Part shown: piece after piece, positions 14,352 through 16,433 of the stretch
Layout of the letters: each line of letters starts with the position of its first letter
Numbering within the stretch: position 1 is the stretch's first letter
NCBI GenBank assembly: GCA_004557385.1
Contig: SFEA01000045.1
Location: 1-16,433 of the forward strand
Reading direction: 5' to 3'
Source of the DNA: Bacteroidales bacterium
Lineage (GTDB): Bacteria; Bacteroidota; Bacteroidia; Bacteroidales; Muribaculaceae
DNA length: 16,433 nucleotides
Program-made: the position numbers and the translations under genes
The notes under the pieces: generated by a model
The model's input: only the letters and a program-made list of their open reading frames with translations
The model's database searches: none
What the model was told of the DNA's origin: nothing

Positions 14352-14383
14352 CAAATCTAAGCAGGAATCTATCATCGGCAAAA
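14352..14383 (-). promoter_or_regulatory. Promoter of the RyR gene
   Basis: On the minus strand TTTTG (14379-14383), a 19-base spacer and TAGATTTG (14352-14359) match the Bacteroidetes consensus. The predicted start near 14345 leaves a leader of about 27 bases before the ATG at 14318. Confidence 0.6.
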
Positions 14384-14420
14384 CGATTTTTTGAGACCGT
14401 ATGACAATTGCCTCAAGAAA

Positions 14421-14885
14421 TCACTCATCAAACGCCTTGCAATTGATATGTTCGCCCGTGATTTCCTCCAGGAAATCGATGCGCATTATCAGGAGAAGTT
14501 CTTTGGTATATTCGCGGAGCAAGCCCTTGTAGTAAGTCACATCCTCGTGATTCGATTTCGTGATTTTCTCCCAAAGGGTGATAGTCGAAGCAGCCTTATA
14601 GGCAGCATCAATTCTTTCGTGGTCGTCATCGGTCATCAACTTGCGAAGCTTCTGCTCCTCTAACACAAGCGGCGTGCCTTGCAGCTCCGATGGAGCATGC
14701 TGCGTCCACAGCCCTTCGAGGAACGCACGATATTCCGCCTCAATCTTCAGCGGCAAATCTTTCGTGTACTCGCCAATAGTTTCCGGCTTCACGGCGGCAG
14801 CCTCGTGTGCAATATTGCCAAAATACTTGTCGAGCAACTCCTGCTCCTTCTCTTTGCAGAGATTTTTAATTTCGTTTTGTATCAT
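14421..14885 (-). CDS. Uncharacterised helical protein of 154 residues
   Basis: I do not recognise this protein. It is strongly charged, predominantly alpha-helical, without signal peptide, membrane segment, or any catalytic signature. It begins with a Lys/Glu-rich helix (IQNEIKNLCKEKEQELLDKYF) followed by an Ala-rich stretch. A central helix region (about residues 70-100) contains LRKLMTDDDHERID, and the end is acidic. The product could be a partner or regulatory subunit of the RyR protein or of the membrane protein upstream. The ATG at 14885 gives a normal start, and 99 bases separate it from the upstream gene. It is probably co-transcribed with that gene, while the RyR gene has its own promoter. 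Confidence 0.65.
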   Translation of the reverse strand: MIQNEIKNLCKEKEQELLDKYFGNIAHEAAAVKPETIGEYTKDLPLKIEAEYRAFLEGLWTQHAPSELQGTPLVLEEQKLRKLMTDDDHERIDAAYKAASTITLWEKITKSNHEDVTYYKGLLREYTKELLLIMRIDFLEEITGEHINCKAFDE

Positions 14886-14984
14886 CGTTTCGTATTGATT
14901 ATTATTTCATTTCTTAAACGCCCTTCTCCAAAAAGAAATTCTATTGCCTCTAATCATCTGAATCTGGGCAATACTGACACAGTA

Positions 14985-16433
14985 TTATGGCAAAAAAGGT
15001 ATGGGTTTCTGTTGACAAGCCCATTCTTTGAATTTCGCAACTGCAATCTCATATCTACCTTGATTCCCATCCATAGGTTGAAAGTCTATTCCACCAAACC
15101 CATTTGGCAAATGATATTCTGACACACTCAAATCCTCTATATTGAGAAAAACTAAATACTTATCTTTATCTTGGGATGTTTCTATTAAAGTTTCAAGGTT
15201 AATATAATTACTCTTTCCTATTTCCCAATCATTATATTTAAGGAGGACCTTAGGGCTTGTAATGCCAGCCTTATAAGCGACACAATTGCTATCGCATGGA
15301 GTTCCAAACGCAATGCAATTTGGACTTTTTATTAATCGCCACCTATCATATTTCTGCTTAAGAGAGATGTTACCTTTCAAAACTGCCTCCCATGTGGGAC
15401 GCTGTTGAAGTCTTGGATAAAGCTTTTTAGCTGCTTCCTCTTGACGTGTTAATTGTCCAAAACTGCAGCCTTGCGAAAATCCGCATAATGAACCGAAACA
15501 AATAGCTGCTGATGCGCAAAGGAATGCTATTTTTGCAGGTTTTGACCCTCCTTTTAGGAACTTTACATATTTTAGATATGACAGATTCTTTTCCAGTAAG
15601 AACTTAGCACCTGTTAATGTAAAAGATGTCATAATCAAATCAACATTGCCCATCCTTGGCTTTTGATTGTAATCTTTTAAATTAACAAAGATAGTGTCTT
15701 CTCCTAAATCATAAGTTGCATTCCATCCTGCATATTCAAAATGAAGTTTATCGCCATCTATAGTTGTATTGTCCGCAAGAACAGAATCATTTTTGGGCGA
15801 CGAAGAAAAGTAACCCCACGCGAATCCAATACTGAAACATAAAGCAATGAATAAAAATAACAAAGCTAATAATATACCAAGTCCTTGCACAAATAGCAAT
15901 ATTCTATCAAAGACACTTCTTGTGGCATTCGCCTCTTCGACAAACTGAATGAGTTTTGTTATAGAAGCATCGGGATAATCATCGCTGTATTTTATACTTT
16001 GAGATTTAACAAGGATTTCAACTTCTTCATTAGTAAAAACTATGTTTAACTCATCAAGAATTGATGGGTCGGATAAAGAATTTATCCCATCAAAAAGTAC
16101 AGGTATTATTCTCTTCCCATAAGACAGAGCCGCCTTAATTTCTTTCATAATTCCCGACGCCTGCAACAACGGTTCTGTTCCTTTGTAAACAGTCAATTTA
16201 ATATTTTTCAACATATTCCAATTTTGGAGAATTTGTTGAGTTCTTTGCATTGCAAACGGAGTATCCACAACGATTTCTGCAACATCTTCCGTGCATGCTT
16301 CTCTGATTACTCTGTAAAGCAAATCTTGGTCACGGTACAAAAGGCTCGGTGCTTCTTGCGTTTCAGCCGCCGTGATAATCGTATTCCATTTTTCGAGCAG
16401 AAGTTCCAAATCTTCTTGAATATCCGCATCTGA
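14985..16433 (-). CDS. Partial ORF: RNase E/G-like segment joined to TIR-like/TM/PDZ-like protein
   Basis: The frame is open to the right edge (482 residues visible). The first ~103 residues resemble a cyanobacterial-type RNase E/G core: EDLELLLEKW, then APSLLYRDQDLLYRVIREA, VDTPFAMQR, NW and LTVYKG. From about 16125 the sequence changes to GKRIIPVLFDG...IKYSD, the end of a TIR-like domain. A transmembrane helix follows (about residues 176-202), then a polar periplasmic-like part and a second hydrophobic segment (about 300-321). A C-terminal PDZ-like region spans about 370-455, with AGI...LLKYND and LVFLN-type strands. The TIR catalytic half is missing. The C-terminal two thirds is very AT-rich. 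The true 5' part is outside the window, and the join may be a chimera. TTG 16409 is not a real start. Confidence 0.55.
   Translation of the reverse strand, partial: SDADIQEDLELLLEKWNTIITAAETQEAPSLLYRDQDLLYRVIREACTEDVAEIVVDTPFAMQRTQQILQNWNMLKNIKLTVYKGTEPLLQASGIMKEIKAALSYGKRIIPVLFDGINSLSDPSILDELNIVFTNEEVEILVKSQSIKYSDDYPDASITKLIQFVEEANATRSVFDRILLFVQGLGILLALLFLFIALCFSIGFAWGYFSSSPKNDSVLADNTTIDGDKLHFEYAGWNATYDLGEDTIFVNLKDYNQKPRMGNVDLIMTSFTLTGAKFLLEKNLSYLKYVKFLKGGSKPAKIAFLCASAAICFGSLCGFSQGCSFGQLTRQEEAAKKLYPRLQQRPTWEAVLKGNISLKQKYDRWRLIKSPNCIAFGTPCDSNCVAYKAGITSPKVLLKYNDWEIGKSNYINLETLIETSQDKDKYLVFLNIEDLSVSEYHLPNGFGGIDFQPMDGNQGRYEIAVAKFKEWACQQKPIPFLP

Noticed and set aside
14384..14420. A weak hairpin with TTGAG/CTCAA downstream of the 154-residue gene
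   Set aside because: Stem is only 5 strong pairs with a long loop and no T-tract follows it on the minus strand.
14970..14986. A 6-base inverted repeat at the stop codon of the right-edge gene
   Set aside because: Stem is short and AT-rich, and no T-run follows in the direction of transcription.
14679..15122. A 147-codon plus-strand frame crossing two gene ends
   Set aside because: It spans the ends of two minus-strand genes and reads as low-complexity hydrophobic sequence.
1..16433. tRNA genes, CRISPR arrays, IS elements
   Set aside because: No tRNA-like TTCGA loop with flanking acceptor stem, no regularly spaced repeats, and no transposase or integrase were seen by eye; absence is not proven without a dedicated scan.

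Overview
The window reads as part of a Bacteroidales genome, probably Muribaculaceae-like and likely a metagenome-derived contig. Four things support this: a long-form IspG of about 607 residues; a pyrH-frr pair; an SPFH gene followed by a tiny ribbon-helix-helix gene; and several promoters of the Bacteroidetes type (TTTG or TTG at -33, TAnnTTTG at -7, spacer 19-20). The family-level placement is inference.

Region 1 (1-8738) is GC-rich housekeeping DNA. A leftward (minus-strand) operon starts from a promoter at 5525-5558. Its order is a PAP2-like membrane protein, purE, ispG, a secreted SGNH/GDSL hydrolase, a six-TM protein of unknown function and an AlaX-type tRNA-editing protein. A divergent promoter at 5699-5729 drives pyrH-frr rightward. 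After a 449-base spacer with a hairpin and two promoter-like signals comes a second rightward unit: an SPFH/band-7 membrane protein and a 57-residue RHH protein. At the far left edge a strong-looking minus-strand promoter fires out of the window into an AU-rich leader, as expected of an rRNA operon or other highly expressed locus.

Region 2 (about 8740-16433) looks accessory. All genes are on the minus strand, many couple by ATGA overlaps, and base composition varies, becoming very AT-rich past 15 kb. Transcription order (right to left) is: a membrane protein with a TIR-like remnant and a PDZ-like C-terminus; a 154-residue orphan; a stand-alone RyR domain; a PP2C phosphatase; a membrane-anchored FGE/SUMF1-like protein; a 42-residue ORF; an archaemetzincin lipoprotein; a 182-residue protein with a His-Gly...Cys pattern resembling clan CD (caspase-like) peptidases; a Zn-knuckle/PTP fusion; a calcineurin-like phosphoesterase; and a low-molecular-weight PTP. 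Four phosphatase-type enzymes from four folds, a RyR domain, a TIR-like domain and two candidate proteases together suggest a phosphorylation- or nucleotide-based signalling or conflict system. No kinase is visible; it could lie outside the window.

The right-edge ORF is suspicious. Its first ~100 residues look like the core of a cyanobacterial-type RNase E/G and switch abruptly to the C-terminal part of a TIR-like domain. This is either a contig chimera or a remarkable fusion, and should be resolved before the right edge is interpreted.
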